Source: Anas platyrhynchos
Lineage: Eukaryota > Chordata > Aves > Anseriformes > Anatidae
DNA length: 64,000 nucleotides
Assembly: GCF_047663525.1 (NCBI RefSeq)
Contig: NC_092606.1
Coordinates: 503,501-567,500 of the forward strand
Direction: 5' to 3'
Part shown: piece after piece, positions 49,651-61,819 of the stretch
Layout of the letters: each line of letters begins with the position of its first letter
Numbering within the stretch: position 1 is the first letter of the stretch
The notes under the pieces: generated by a model
Seen by the model: only the letters and a program-made list of their open reading frames with translations
Database searches by the model: none
Told to the model about the DNA's origin: nothing
Position numbers and translations under genes: made by a program

Positions 49651-52600
49651 GTGCGGTCTATTTTAGCAGCTTGACAGGCGGACAGCAGAGGCAGCGTGCC
49701 TGGTGCGTGCTACTCCCTGCAAAGCCTTCCCCTTCCCGCACGCCAAGTGGGAAGAAATACAGCTGTGACAGTAAGGGCTCCTGACAGCTAGCCAATACAT
49801 CAGGTTCATAGGTGGCAGTGTCCATTGCTCATCTCCTCCAGTAGGACGTGAATTAAAGAAATAAATGGGCTTGTCAGAAGGTTTGACTTTGTCAGACAAA
49901 TACCAAACCCATAAAACTAGGACAAACATGGCTCACATTGACCGCTGCACTTTTTCCCTGATGCCTCTTTGCAGCCATAGGCTGGGCTTTTTGCTCTGCT
50001 TCTTCTCAGCTCCTCCTGGCCACTGCCAGGCGGCTGCTTGGGTGGACCAGCTCTCGCATGGCTCTGGCCAGCCCCACAGCACCCACTGCTCTTTATGGAA
50101 TCCTAAGTGTTCCATAGGGCCAAGGTTCAGATTATGGCTATCTGTAAATTGGTCAAGATTAGACTACATTTTGTCCAAGCCCATGATAAAGAAACAGTGC
50201 AAAAAGCAAATGACATTTGCTAAAAGTAAGTATCATCAGACCACCCCCATGTCCAGGTGAAGCAGCAGACCAAGCAGCCAGACTGGAGCAACCCTGAGTG
50301 CCCACCCAGCCAGAACAGCCCTGTGCCAGCGGGACGGCAGCGCTGCCAGAGGCTGCACCAACCCGCACGGCACCATCGGTGGCGATGCTGTGTGCACCCT
50401 CCCCTGCCCTTCTGGGAGGCCACAGAGGAGATACTCCAAATGCAGGCCATTGCTGACTGTGTGCATCAGTTCCTTGCAGGAAGCTTTCACAGCTGTGCCT
50501 GCCAGCCAGCCCTGCAGTGCATGGGGTGAATTCCAGAACAGCCTCAGCACACGGTGCACAAGAGCAATCGATCTGCTGTTATCCCTCTGCTTCTTTTGAA
50601 AACATTTATTCCAGCTTTGCAGACATTAGTTTAGAGGGTAGAAGAAACTGGTTCAGAAGCATTCCATGCAGCCCTGGGGGCTTGGTTTCCTGGGTACCTC
50701 CAGAGCAATTCATCAGCTCCATACACCAGCCCCACTCCAGTGACTTCCAGTAGCAGGCATGAGGATCACTGCAGCGTTCTCCCATACATCAGGTGAGGGA
50801 TTTGGGCATATGGCAGAGCATTGCGAAGTGGTGAATTTAGTGTGCTGCTGAAGAGGTAGGATTGGGTCAGCCCCATTTCCAGCTGGGTCAGCATTGGAGT
50901 ACACTTCCCCAGCTCCCCACTGACCTGCTGCAGTGTGAGCTCTAAAGCCTAATCCTGCCTTCAGCCCAAGTGTTGACTCTGCTTGCTCAGCAAGGCTTCT
51001 CAGCCCCCAGGGGCCTCATGCTTTCTTTTTCAAAACAATGTAAACTAAAACCCAGGGAATAACTTCTTCTTGCAATAAAAGCTCCCCAACCCAGGGAGCT
51101 GCACAGCCCAGCCCGCTGGTGCCTGGCCTCAGGGAACACAGCAAGTGCCCTCGCCAGAGCTGTTCATTTGATGCAAGCAAAGCTGACAAGGTCTCCATGA
51201 GCTGATGTCTCACAGGCACTAGGAGTGGTAAAAGCACAGGGGGAAGAGAGGAACCCCACTGGGGATGGCTAAGAAGCTTTAGCAGCCCTTTGTTAGGACC
51301 TGGGATGCCCACACTGCTGGGCAGTGCCATCCCCAGCTGCACGCTCCTGCGCTGCTCCTGTGGTCCAACCTCTCCACACTTCTGCCTCGACCAGGAGACT
51401 TGTTCAATGTCACATCAAAACCAGGCACAGGCTCTGAGTGGCAGGTGCAGTGTTACATTTATTAGCTGCAAAACCTGGATGTGACAGCACCTTTACACTG
51501 ACAAGGATTGACTTTACTACCCTTTTCTCTCAATTTACCTAATTAGTAACTAAATTAACTCTTTACCTGTCTTTACCTTGAAGCTTTCTGCCTTTTTAGA
51601 TGCTGAAGAATGGCACCTGTCTGACAGCTTGTATTTCTCTTCCATGCATTGTATCAATCTGTCTTAATTTAAAAAAAAGAAAAAAATCTTTGTACACCTT
51701 ACACCATCTTCCCTGAAAGCTTGTGTCAACTTCTGAGTGGAGTAAAGCCTCCCTGGTGCAAACAAAAACATTTAAAGAAGTTCCTGCAAGAAGCCACACA
51801 TTACTATGAACAAACACAAGTGATGCCGAGAGATATTGGCATTTCCTTGACAAAATTAAAGTTGTGACCATGTGCTTTACAGTCCAGAACGTGCTGCATG
51901 TCTCCTTACAGCTTTAAAGGAAAGGCTCCTTGTATTTAAGATTTTGGATCAGCAGGTAATGGTCTTGAGTCAACGCCCTCTGAAACAAATTGGGAACTTG
52001 TCAACAGAGGTGGGTGGGTGGGCTTGGGATCAGAGCCACATACCCCACAATAACCACCAAGCCGTTCACCTTGGGACCATTTTGGGGAGCAAGACAGACC
52101 AAGAACAGGTAACCCTGCCCAAGGAGCACCCCTGCTGCCAGCCCACAGCAGGGCTTGGCCCCAGATCTGCGGAGGAGCAGCCCGGGGTGCGGAGGGGCAG
52201 GGATGCTGCACCCCACGCAGGAGAGGGACACCTGCCAACGAAAGGAGGATGCTCCATTCAGAGGGGAATCTCTCTATGGACACATCCCACATGATGGTTC
52301 ACAGCTGGCTTCCCAGCCCAGGCAAGTGCACTTTAACAGCAGGATGCTGCCATTCAGAGCTGAACTGATTCCAGGGGATTTTTTCATCAAACTCAGTGTT
52401 GCTAGGCTGCTAACACAAGGCAGCTCCGCTGCCATCATGTTAGCCAGATGATCTGTCGCTTCAGCTCATTTCAGTGTGAAACACTGTCACTTTTTTTCTC
52501 TTTGCATATGCAATACTCACTGGATAGTTCAGGTCTACACATAACATATTTATTCAACAGTAATCGTTTCATTTCTGCAAAGGAAATATGTTCCACTATT

Positions 52601-53553
52601 CCTGCAGCTGATGGGCTCTGGCATAAGTAGGGAGCCAAGGCTCCAAAAGGAGGGAGAATATGTTTATAGGATGAACCACAGCTGTTTGCAGTATTCTTCT
52701 GCCCTAGCAGTTATTTTAATAGGAAGAATTCCTGGAGGGTTATTTGGCTTCTGCACAGCGCATGCTGTGTTCACAGTCTCTAGTTAGGGTATTAGACAAG
52801 TGAACCTCCGAAGGCACTCCTGTTCTTGTAAAGCATTTTTAAAAGGGAACAGGGTTAAATTCTGCAGCCTGCTCACACACCAGAAAATACTTGCTCCCAT
52901 GGTAGCACAAGAAATGGTAGGAAAAATGGTACATTTACATAATCTGCATGATCACAGTGCTCTTCATTAGCATTGCTGAACTGCCCCAACTCCCCCAAGG
53001 TACAGAAGAAATTACTGACCAGCTTAAAGATGCAGAGCAAGGTGAGTAAGACACATTCCTATAGACAGGGTGAATTGTCTGCCTTCCTAGGTATTTACCT
53101 GAGGATGAAAAGCTGGAACACCTTGATCCTCTTGATCTCCACGTTGCACTGAGACTTTCATGTGTGCACGCTCACACCGAGCCACAGAGCAGTTTCTGGA
53201 GGCAGCAACCCTGGCCAGGCTTTCTGCTGTGGTGCAACAGGGACTGTTTGCTCCATTGCCATACTTCAATAATAAACTGAAGTCTATTAAAAATTCAGCA
53301 GTTCCCCGTGAATCTGTTGCTGCTTTGCCTCAGAGATAATCACTGTCAGGACAGTCCTCAGACAATACTGCTCACTAAATGCAAAACAAAACCAAAAAAA
53401 AGAAAGGCAAAACAAAAAAAATCCTTGCTGATGGGGAAAGCCCCCTGGGAACTAGAATTATTTTAGCCTGCTTGTCACCCAAGGGTTTCAGAATCCTTCA
53501 CAAGCATGTCTCATGACATGCCTGTAGAGCAGCAGCTGTGTGTTTGCAGAGCA

Positions 53554-53591
53554 GCAGGTAGCACCAGCACCTGCAGGTAGCACCAGCACCT
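53554..53591. repeat. 19-bp tandem duplication
   Basis: GCAGGTAGCACCAGCACCT occurs twice head to tail with no mismatch. A partial related word (GTCAGCACCAGCAG) follows about 15 bp downstream. Likely a recent slippage event and possibly polymorphic. Confidence 0.95.
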
Positions 53592-55411
53592 GGGCTGGTC
53601 TCTGTCAGCACCAGCAGAGAGAAGGAAGCCCCCAGACCCCAAGGCTCCTGCAGCAGTCCTGGCTCCAGGCAACACTGGCAGCATGACAGAGCAGTGACAG
53701 CCTCATCCCTCAGCGGAGGAGCAGCAGGTCCAGCCCATGCTGGCCTCGGCCATGTCCTTGTCACCCAGCCAGAGCAGGAGCCCCAGCGTGCCCCAGCACA
53801 TTCTGCTTTCGTTGGAGATGGCAAATGTTTGTGTCCGTCCCTGCAAGCCTCTTGCAAAGCCATTGTGATTTGCTCTATGTAGCTTAATGAGAAAATGAGT
53901 AAAACCCTCCCTGGATTTTTACTTTCAATTCAGCTGTCCAAAACACTGAATATTTGAATCTCTTATAACTTAAAATGTTATGCTCTCATTTTTATTTTAA
54001 GAGGCACATGTGCTTTTACAGCATAGGAAATCTGTAGCAGTGCTTCCACCAAGAGGGCTTTATTCACAAACTTATGAATATGTATCGCTGACTATTCATT
54101 TGGGGAAACACATTTAATAGCCCTCGTTAGAAATGAAATCAAAGAGCAACAGAAGGGCAGCGGCACGACGCAGCACTTGCAATGGCTCAGGTCTCTCCGG
54201 GAAGAGGCCTGGCTGCAGCCCCAGCTGAGCCACTGGCCCGGCCTGCCCGAAGGCCCAGCCCCTGGACCAGCTCAGGGCTGCCGGTGGCAAACCATCGGTC
54301 CCACCCAGCCACTGCCCCATGAAGTTTGTTACTCGACCTTTCAGTGAGTAATTGGCCATTTTGTAGAGATACTCGCTGTCGTTTCTAACAGTTAATATGC
54401 TTGGGAAGTCCACTACCATGCACAGACATCAAATGGCTCTTCAGACCCCAAAATTGCCCTGCACCCTCCTGTAAGAGAGCCGAGGTAGACAGATGTGGCT
54501 TCTTTTGCCACAGACACTGTCGGGCAGTTCCCAGCTTTAGCACCAGCTATGGCGTGTTCATCTGCAGCCGGAACCCTCAGCTTTACCACTTGCACAGAGA
54601 ATTTGTGAAAGGTGTAGTTCATTTGCATGACGCAGAGGAAAATCACCTGTTCTCACCCTCTCAGAGACTGCAAACCGTTTCATAACCGTGGCAACAATGG
54701 CACCATGTTCTCAGGATGCTTCTCATCTTCCTGGGAAGAAAGAGCACATTGCTAATGGGGTAATCACAATGAGAAAACTCCCCAGACTTTACCCCCCAAA
54801 ATGAGACTTTTAGATTGCCATGCAACAGAAGAAAACAGGTTCAAACTCAACCAGGCTTGTGATTATAAACTCTAGATTACAATCTGGATGTTCCTAATGA
54901 TTTGTGCATGTCATGTTTAAGAAAGCTTAGAGCATCTGACAAGAGTTAAATGATTTACATGCCTTGAAAATCTAAGCTTTTATGATCACACAACATAAAA
55001 ATCAAGTCTCACCTCACATCCAACCCCATTTCTGGAAAAAGGTTGGATCCAACTTTTGACTGTGCTTCATCTCTCCAGAAGTATCTGCTTGGGTGGATTT
55101 GCAAATCACATTCCAGATCAGAGGTTTCAGGTTTGGCACTCTTAAAGCCAGCAACTGCAGAAAAGCATCACTGCCTGTCAGAGCTGACTCGTGCTGCAGA
55201 CACGCTGTGCAGTAACCACAGTGCTGCAAGGATCAGCACAGAGACTGAGATCCTCCTAGGTATCCAGACGTGTTATTTCTAGCTGAAAGTAATGGAAAAT
55301 CAGTGGCCTAAATGAAAGTTAAATGCCTTAATACTTCTGTGGAAAAAGATGTAAGAGACCAAGGCTTCAGTAAATAACATCTGCCAAATCGTGTTTCAGA
55401 AAGCTGGCCAG

Positions 55412-55428
55412 AAAAAAAAAAAAAAAAA
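55412..55428 (+). repeat. A17 run
   Basis: Seventeen adenines followed by G and five more adenines. No flanking direct repeat seen. Confidence 0.92.
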
Positions 55429-57248
55429 GAAAAACCTAACAAATATCCTGTTACCCACACAGAAAAACAGATAACAGTTTGCTATCACCAAATAATGTTT
55501 CTCGCACACAGAAATGCCATCTTTTATCGAGATATTTAGATGAGAACAGAACTTCAGTGTTTTCTGTCAGTGCCATTAGTTTCTCTAGAGAGAATATTAG
55601 AGCGCTGCTACCGACAGAACATCAATAACATGGAGATAAATTCTTCTGAAGCATTAATTTTCTCAGCATTGTGAAATCTAACTTATGCATCATCACTATA
55701 CATCAGTGAGGGGATAATATGAGAAGGCACTCTAAGCACCCTGCTACAAATAAAACAATATAATTCAAGTGGAATTTGTTTTTGAAAGAGGTTTATGTTT
55801 TGGTGCCAGACCCTGGGTTTCAACAGCTTCCAATTATAATGCTGCAGCCTGACACACTCATTGCTGCCTCTATCTGCCCATTTCACAAAAACCTCTGCAA
55901 TAAACACAAGTTAAAACAAGGGCCAGATCTGCTAGCTCTAAATCAACACAGCCCTATGAATCCAGCAATCCTCTAAGTGCCAGAAAGATAAAGAAAGGAA
56001 CAAGTGGGAAAACTAAATGCAATTTCATTACTATGGACAGTTATGTGAAAATTCACCTTTAGTTGCGTTGAGTGCAATCCCACGTAAAAGACCATTTTCC
56101 CTGCATTTCTCAAGCAGGCTTGATCTTTTTCTCATCTGGATGCCCCAATCATTTGGACTCTGTGAATATTTAATGCCCATGTAGCCGATTCAGTGGCCAG
56201 CAGTTCTTCTCTTACTGTTTTCTGCACCCCACAATGAGGATTAAGAGAGAAAAGGACCTCTTGGACCATCAGTCAGCGTTCCTGCGAGCATAGGACACAG
56301 GCTCCCTGTCAGGATAGCACAGCTGGGTTTTGGCTTTCTGACAAGAACTGTGTACGAGATTGTGCCACTCTTTCCTCTTATCTGCTTTCCCTTGTGTTTA
56401 CTTTATCTAGGCCATTACTAGCACCAGGCAAATACTGCAAACATTTATGCATAAGTGTTCCTTAGAATTTTTTTTAATTAGTCTCAACCATTTTCTCACT
56501 TCTTTTCTATTCTGTTCCTGTGACTTTATTCTAACAGATCTGTTTACTATCAGAGTATTCACTGAAGCAGCAAATTGCACATGATTATTGGAGATTGTTC
56601 ACTGAGAGTAAAGTGATAAATTCATTATTAATTCTCATTATTAGTTTCGCTGTCCTGCTGCCTAGGGGCCTCACTGAAACCAGAGCCCCATGCTTTTGGT
56701 GCTGTAGGAGCGTATTTTAGGAGGCCTGGGTTTTAATGTCACCATCTGCAAATGAAGAAGAAAAAAAAATTTACACTTTTCCACTCCCCAGGGGTCAACT
56801 CTAGGAATGAAATAACATATCCATGCAACACATGAGTGTGTTCAAAAAAGTGCTGCCACTTAAGCTCCTGACATCCTTTGCTAATGGCCAACTGGTTGTT
56901 TTTTTTTGTTGTTGTCGTTCTTGTTGTTTGTTTGTTTTCCCCTCTAATACTAATCTTGAAATAAAAATGAAACCTGCTGTCTGCTCCTTTGCTACAACAC
57001 TTCAGTGGTTTGCTTCTGCACTACAGACAGGCCTGGACTGAAGAAGATGTTGCATCTTTGTACACGTACCTTAAATAGATGCTAGTGTATGTTCAGGTTA
57101 GGGTAGCATTTCAAAGCCTAGCAGATTCTGCAATGAAAAGGTGCCACAAGTTTCCTCATTTACTGTGTTAGCTGAGTTGGAAGAATACTTCCTGGACACC
57201 TGGAGAATTCACCGTCCCTTCTTCAGTGCTCCTAGAATTACAACACCC

Positions 57249-57321
57249 AAATGACCACTCCTGATATTTCTGTCAGTAACAAACACCTCTTACAGCTCTA
57301 CAGATTTAGGAGTGGTCATTT
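57249..57321. repeat. Perfect 14-bp inverted repeat with 45-nt spacer
   Basis: AAATGACCACTCCT (57249-57262) and AGGAGTGGTCATTT (57308-57321) are exact reverse complements; a G-T wobble and an A-T pair extend the stem inward to 16 pairs. This could be a tiny foldback element or a structured RNA segment. No obvious target duplication flanks it. Confidence 0.85.
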
Positions 57322-57329
57322 TCTTTCTT

Positions 57330-60200
57330 TGGTATGTTCTGATCATTGGCTTAGAGGTTTTTTCTGAGCTTCGTCTCCAACTTCCAGATCGGGAACCTGG
57401 AAAGCAGATGCTGAAACTGCTGAGGAAAGGGTAGGAAAGGAAAAAAATACTGCAGAGGAACAGCTTCTAACACATCCACAGACCGCAGTTTGTAAAAATG
57501 GGATCAATACAATGTATAAGTGCCAAAAAAACACTGTGCACACAAAAGTAAAACAAAAAGGTGCTGTAAAATATGTTGGGTCAGGAAAATGAATGATCTC
57601 TGTCAGCTATTTAAAAGCAATCCAGTAATGTGAACAATCAGAAGTGAAGAAAAATCAATACATTTCTCATGGTGCAGAAATGGAAAACAAGCTGGATTTT
57701 GCAAGAGCAAAATCCATGCAAACAAAAAAAAATAGATGATTTTTTCTCGTCAGTAGCATGGTCATTTCTTCAGAGACACAACCACATTTAGAGCGGCACT
57801 GTTTAGATGCAATAACACATTTATTGATGTCAGTCAAAATCCCCACTGGGGTCAGTGGTACACAACCAAGTCTTTATACAGTAATTATGAATTATGAATA
57901 ATTGTTTTATTCCCATCACATTTAATTTAACTGAAAGTCCACTAGGAAGACCTCAAGCAGTGAGAGGGGAGAGCATGCCAAATTCAACCCACTCGCCACT
58001 CCTCTGCCTAATTTTCAAAAAGAGCAGGAGAGCAAAGAAGAGAAGTAGTACTACTCCTATTAGAGAAACCAGACAATTAGGGGAATGAATGGAGTGTCCC
58101 AAAGCGGCCATTTCTATATTCCAAACCATAGCCAACTTCTAGCTTCAAGTAACAGAGGGAAAATTGCATCAGAATGTGCAAGGAAGACATTTCTGTAGGA
58201 ATTTAGGTGGCTAGCAGGGGAGCGGGGCAAGAAGGAACTAGACTGAAACTGCAAAAGGGATTTGGTAATACAGGGGGAAAAACTTAAAGGGGAAACGGAT
58301 TGGTGGACAGAGCAGAATGTAGCAGTCCAATTTTTCATGCTGTCCAGCACTTTACAGAGCTACACAATTTATCTCACAATTTATGTGCACAGAAAGACAG
58401 ATCTATTAATTTTCCTTTCCAAACTTTCTTCTCCTATTGGACATACAGCTAGAAACATCACAGAAATTAAAGACTACAGAACTGTCTCTAAGACAATGGG
58501 AGCTGCCAGACTTTAAGTCAGCTCTGGAACTTCAGCCAAACCTTTGTTTGTCATTATTGGAGGAACACAATTATTCAAAGCTCTTCTCTTTGTATCTTTT
58601 GGTTGCAAATGCAGTGGCCAGCACTGCTTTTAATTCCTCTAGGCTTCTGAATGTGAAAGGGTAGCCACCCTTGACAGCAGAATGCAGGAAACCTGTACTT
58701 TTAGCAATCTGGGTTATATTTGGCCAGGACACCTAGCCCAGGCAGTGCAGACATCAAGTCCTCTATAACGAGGAGGCAGCCTCTGTACATGACCCATACA
58801 TCGTTTCCATTTGGTAACCCAGCGCAAGTTTACAGGCACAAAGGCTGGGGATTTCCTGTCCCCCGCAGTTATCCCCGCACAGCACATTTACTCATATGCT
58901 GGTTTCCTGCAGCGCTGTTACAGTTGGGTGACCTCGTCTATCCCAGCGCGTTCCAGTTATTGCAATGGACATTCCCACTTACTAACCTAAGTGATACTAA
59001 CTTCCAGAACAGCTCTGTGCACCGCAGGCCTTCACAACACCCTCCACACATGTGGTAGTGCTGCATCAGAGACTGCCCTTCCTTTCCTAACAGCTTACAC
59101 ACAAACGCTTGTCTGGAAGGACGCAGAGCCACAGCCCCGCGGTGGGCAGGGATGCAGGGCCCCAGCTGACACAGCATGACTGTGGGCTCCCGGAACCCAA
59201 GCTCTTCCCTGAACAGTGTTTAAAGGAGTGACACAGAGGAATGGGTCTCACTGACATAAAAGAGCAACACAGGACGCGACTGACAGCCAGAGGGTATGCA
59301 AGCACTACAGGAACCAACCAAGGAACAAAATCACTACTGCCAAAGGGAATAAACTGGTCACTGCTCCTGTTCCCAAGGTCCACTCTTCTGACTTTGCCCA
59401 CATCACGCTTCCATTTTGCTGAGCTGCTTGTGGGATTAGCCTCCAGATCAAAATCTTCGGAAAAAAAAAAAATCTAAGTTCACATGAATCTGTCATCAAT
59501 CTTATTCCAAACTGTGTGGGGGTGAAAAGCTTCATGAAACTACAAAGAGTTCTGCTCAGTTAATTGGCAGACAATGAAAAGAAATGCAAGGGGAGAAGGC
59601 TCTGGAAAGCTATTTCAAAAAAAAAAAAAAAAAAAAAAAAAAAGTGAGATCAGAGCTTTAATCTTCACAGCACCACAGATGTTACACTCAAGAGTCAAGG
59701 CAGCTTTGCCATTTTTTTCTACAGCGGTTTAGGACTGTTGGCTGCAGTGGCCAAAGCAACCCCTTCGCCAGCAGACAGCTTCTCCAGGGCTCAGGGTGGC
59801 CCCCTTCAACTCCCTGACTTCAGCAAAGGCTCCAGGTCTCACCCAGCCGAGGGTGGGTGAGGCACAGCCCTGCTCCTGGCCCTGCCGCCCTGGTCCCACC
59901 ACCAGGACAGAGATGCCACCGCACTCCACACCACCCCCCCAATACAAATAGTTTCTTGGTCCCTTCAGGCTAACTCAAACTGAGGCTGCCATCGTAGGAA
60001 AACATCAAGGATGGGTTTCCAAAAGCTTCCGGGTGCACAGAGGGGATGCAGGAACACCCCCCACACACAAGCAGCTGTGTCTAGCTGTCCAGGCACTCTG
60101 AAAGCCTGCCTTCCCTCCTCCAAAAGAGTCCCAGGGATGTCAGAACCTGCTTGACTCTAGCTGATTCCCAGCCCCAATTCACTCCTGAGGATTTAAGGCA
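57330..60200. other. Non-coding sequence
   Basis: AT-rich to about 59.0 kb, then mixed. The A27 run at 59.62 kb and the C8 run near 59.93 kb are the only simple repeats of note. Frames of up to 112 codons are without domain. Confidence 0.5.
59617..59643 (+). repeat. A27 run
   Basis: Twenty-seven adenines, the longest homopolymer in the window. I looked for a repeat of the following GTGAGATCAGAG word in the preceding few hundred bases and found none, so a retrocopy origin is not supported. A second A12 run lies just upstream, near 59460. Confidence 0.93.
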
Positions 60201-60338
60201 CTGCTGATAATACAGATCAAGTCATGAAAGTGCTTTTGCAAACACTGTGCCTCGTCCCCTGCTGCGGCAGGAGAGCAGAATTACTCCTTCACTTCTCTTC
60301 TGCAAGAGCTGAGGGAAGGAATATGCATCACGAGCATG

Positions 60339-60352
60339 GTCACCATGGCGAC
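60339..60352 (+). promoter_or_regulatory. RFX X-box-like site
   Basis: GTCACCATGGCGAC matches the X-box pattern GTNRCC-N2-RGYAAC except for one base in the second half (GGCGAC instead of GGCAAC). An octamer-like ATATGCATCA lies 18 bp upstream. X-boxes bind RFX factors, often at ciliary genes, but no such gene is visible here. Confidence 0.35.
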
Positions 60353-61439
60353 AGCAGGGAAACAGTGGGAGCTTTCCTAGAAAACATTGGTTTGGATCAG
60401 AACAAATGCAGGAAATGAAGCAGCTGCAGAAAAACCTTTTAAATTATTCAGCTGGAAGAAATTGTCAAAAGTGGTGTTTCTAAACCACCAGGCAGCAATC
60501 GGATCTTCCCTGGAAATCTCAGATAAGACCCTGTCTCCTGAGGGCTGGCAGTGCCATAAGCAGTAGGGACCTGATTCTGTTTTAATGTAGAGACAACTTG
60601 TCCTTATGCTAATGACACAAACTGAAAGGACTGAGACTTCCACAAGTGTGCCATTTCCAAACCCACTTCGCTTTCTGATGTCACACCTCTCCACATACCC
60701 ACATCTTAATGTCATTCTAGAGCAGCAGAGACAGCAAAAATGGCAAGAACCACTTCTAGGAATAGAGCCAAACTCATTAAACTAAAAAAGTAGTGTAAAT
60801 GGCATAACTACTGCTTTTTCTGCATATAACACGAAACTCCATAGCAACTCATCAATAACTATAAAAGAGCCCTGCTTAGGACCTGTAAAGATGCAGTGTT
60901 ATGGCACGGGAAACCTCACTTCAATTAAAGATAAAATATTATTTATCCAAGTATAGTTGCTAGCAGTACAACAGAATGAAAGCCATTATTTATCTCTTTC
61001 CTCACGTTGCTGAAATCATTCACCGTATCATCAATTTTAATTTTATAGGATCTTCCTGCAGAAGGAACCCTACATCATGCCTCAAAAACGTAGTGCATAT
61101 GGAAAGCACAGGGAAGACAATTGATGCATGGCAAGAGAGACATCAAATTACCACTTAAATGTTGCCCATGCAGACACATCAGGAGGTATTGTTGAACCAC
61201 AGTCACTTCTGAATGTCTGGTTCTCCTGAATTTTAGGAGCTATAACAATTTACATTATATCTAAATTCATCTCTAGAGCTCAGACATGTTTTTAAGATGC
61301 TGCGGTAATTTCCATTATTTTGTATTCGTTCTAAAGCTCTGGGCACATAGGCTGGAGGAAAACAACCTACATTTCACAAAAGAAGTCAGCTGTGCCGCTG
61401 TCTGAATGATCTGTGCAGATCATGCCAAATAAAAGTACT

Positions 61440-61810
61440 TAGACCTAGAGCGAGTTGGATGAGCCTGTCCCCAGCGACCTATTTCCAGACCGGGTGGGAC
61501 CCAGAGCACATCCTCTCCATTTTAAGCCTCCGGAGTCAGTACAAGCCAAGTTACAGATAGCGCCTTTGCAAGAGGCTGAAGTGGACGCTTAACAGCCGCG
61601 AAGGGGGCAATGCTCTCTCTGTGAGGGTGAGAATCGCTCTCCAACTCGTTATGCAAATACGAGGCTTGCAAAAGAAACCAGAGGATTGGGCTTCCATGCG
61701 CGTGTTTCCAGTGCCACCTGCTGTACAGAAGAGGCAGATTCAGAAGCTCCAAGGAACGAAGCCGGAAAATTCTTCCCCGCCCACCTGGGAGCACAGTAAC
61801 TACCGAAATT
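61440..61810. promoter_or_regulatory. Promoter-like or enhancer-like stretch with an octamer
   Basis: Moderately CpG-containing sequence within AT-rich flanks. It holds a perfect POU octamer ATGCAAAT (61651-61658), a CCCGCCC GC-box-like word near 61775, and scattered CG words (GCGAGT, CCGCGA, GCGCGT). No TATA box or clear donor was found. A minus-strand frame of 100 codons (61522-61824) lies here without a recognisable domain. Confidence 0.2.
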
Positions 61811-61819
61811 AAACACGGA

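Larger units (their letters stand above)
49660..57240. other. Non-coding sequence
   Basis: Apart from the 53.55 kb duplication and the A17 run at 55.41 kb, no repeat is recognised. Frames at 51.87-52.29 kb (140 codons) and 54.1-54.4 kb (101 codons, minus) have no domain. 56.39-56.66 kb is AT-rich with several ATTA cores. A TTG-rich stretch lies near 56.9 kb. Confidence 0.5.

Noticed and set aside
54114-54419. 101-codon minus-strand frame whose first half looks protein-like
   Set aside because: Second half is low-complexity Leu/Ala/Pro from GC-rich DNA; no homologous family recognised and no splice signals.
59617-59643. A27 run as a possible retrocopy tail
   Set aside because: No direct repeat flanks it; the same test also failed for the A runs at 16.08, 21.93, 55.41 and 62.0 kb.
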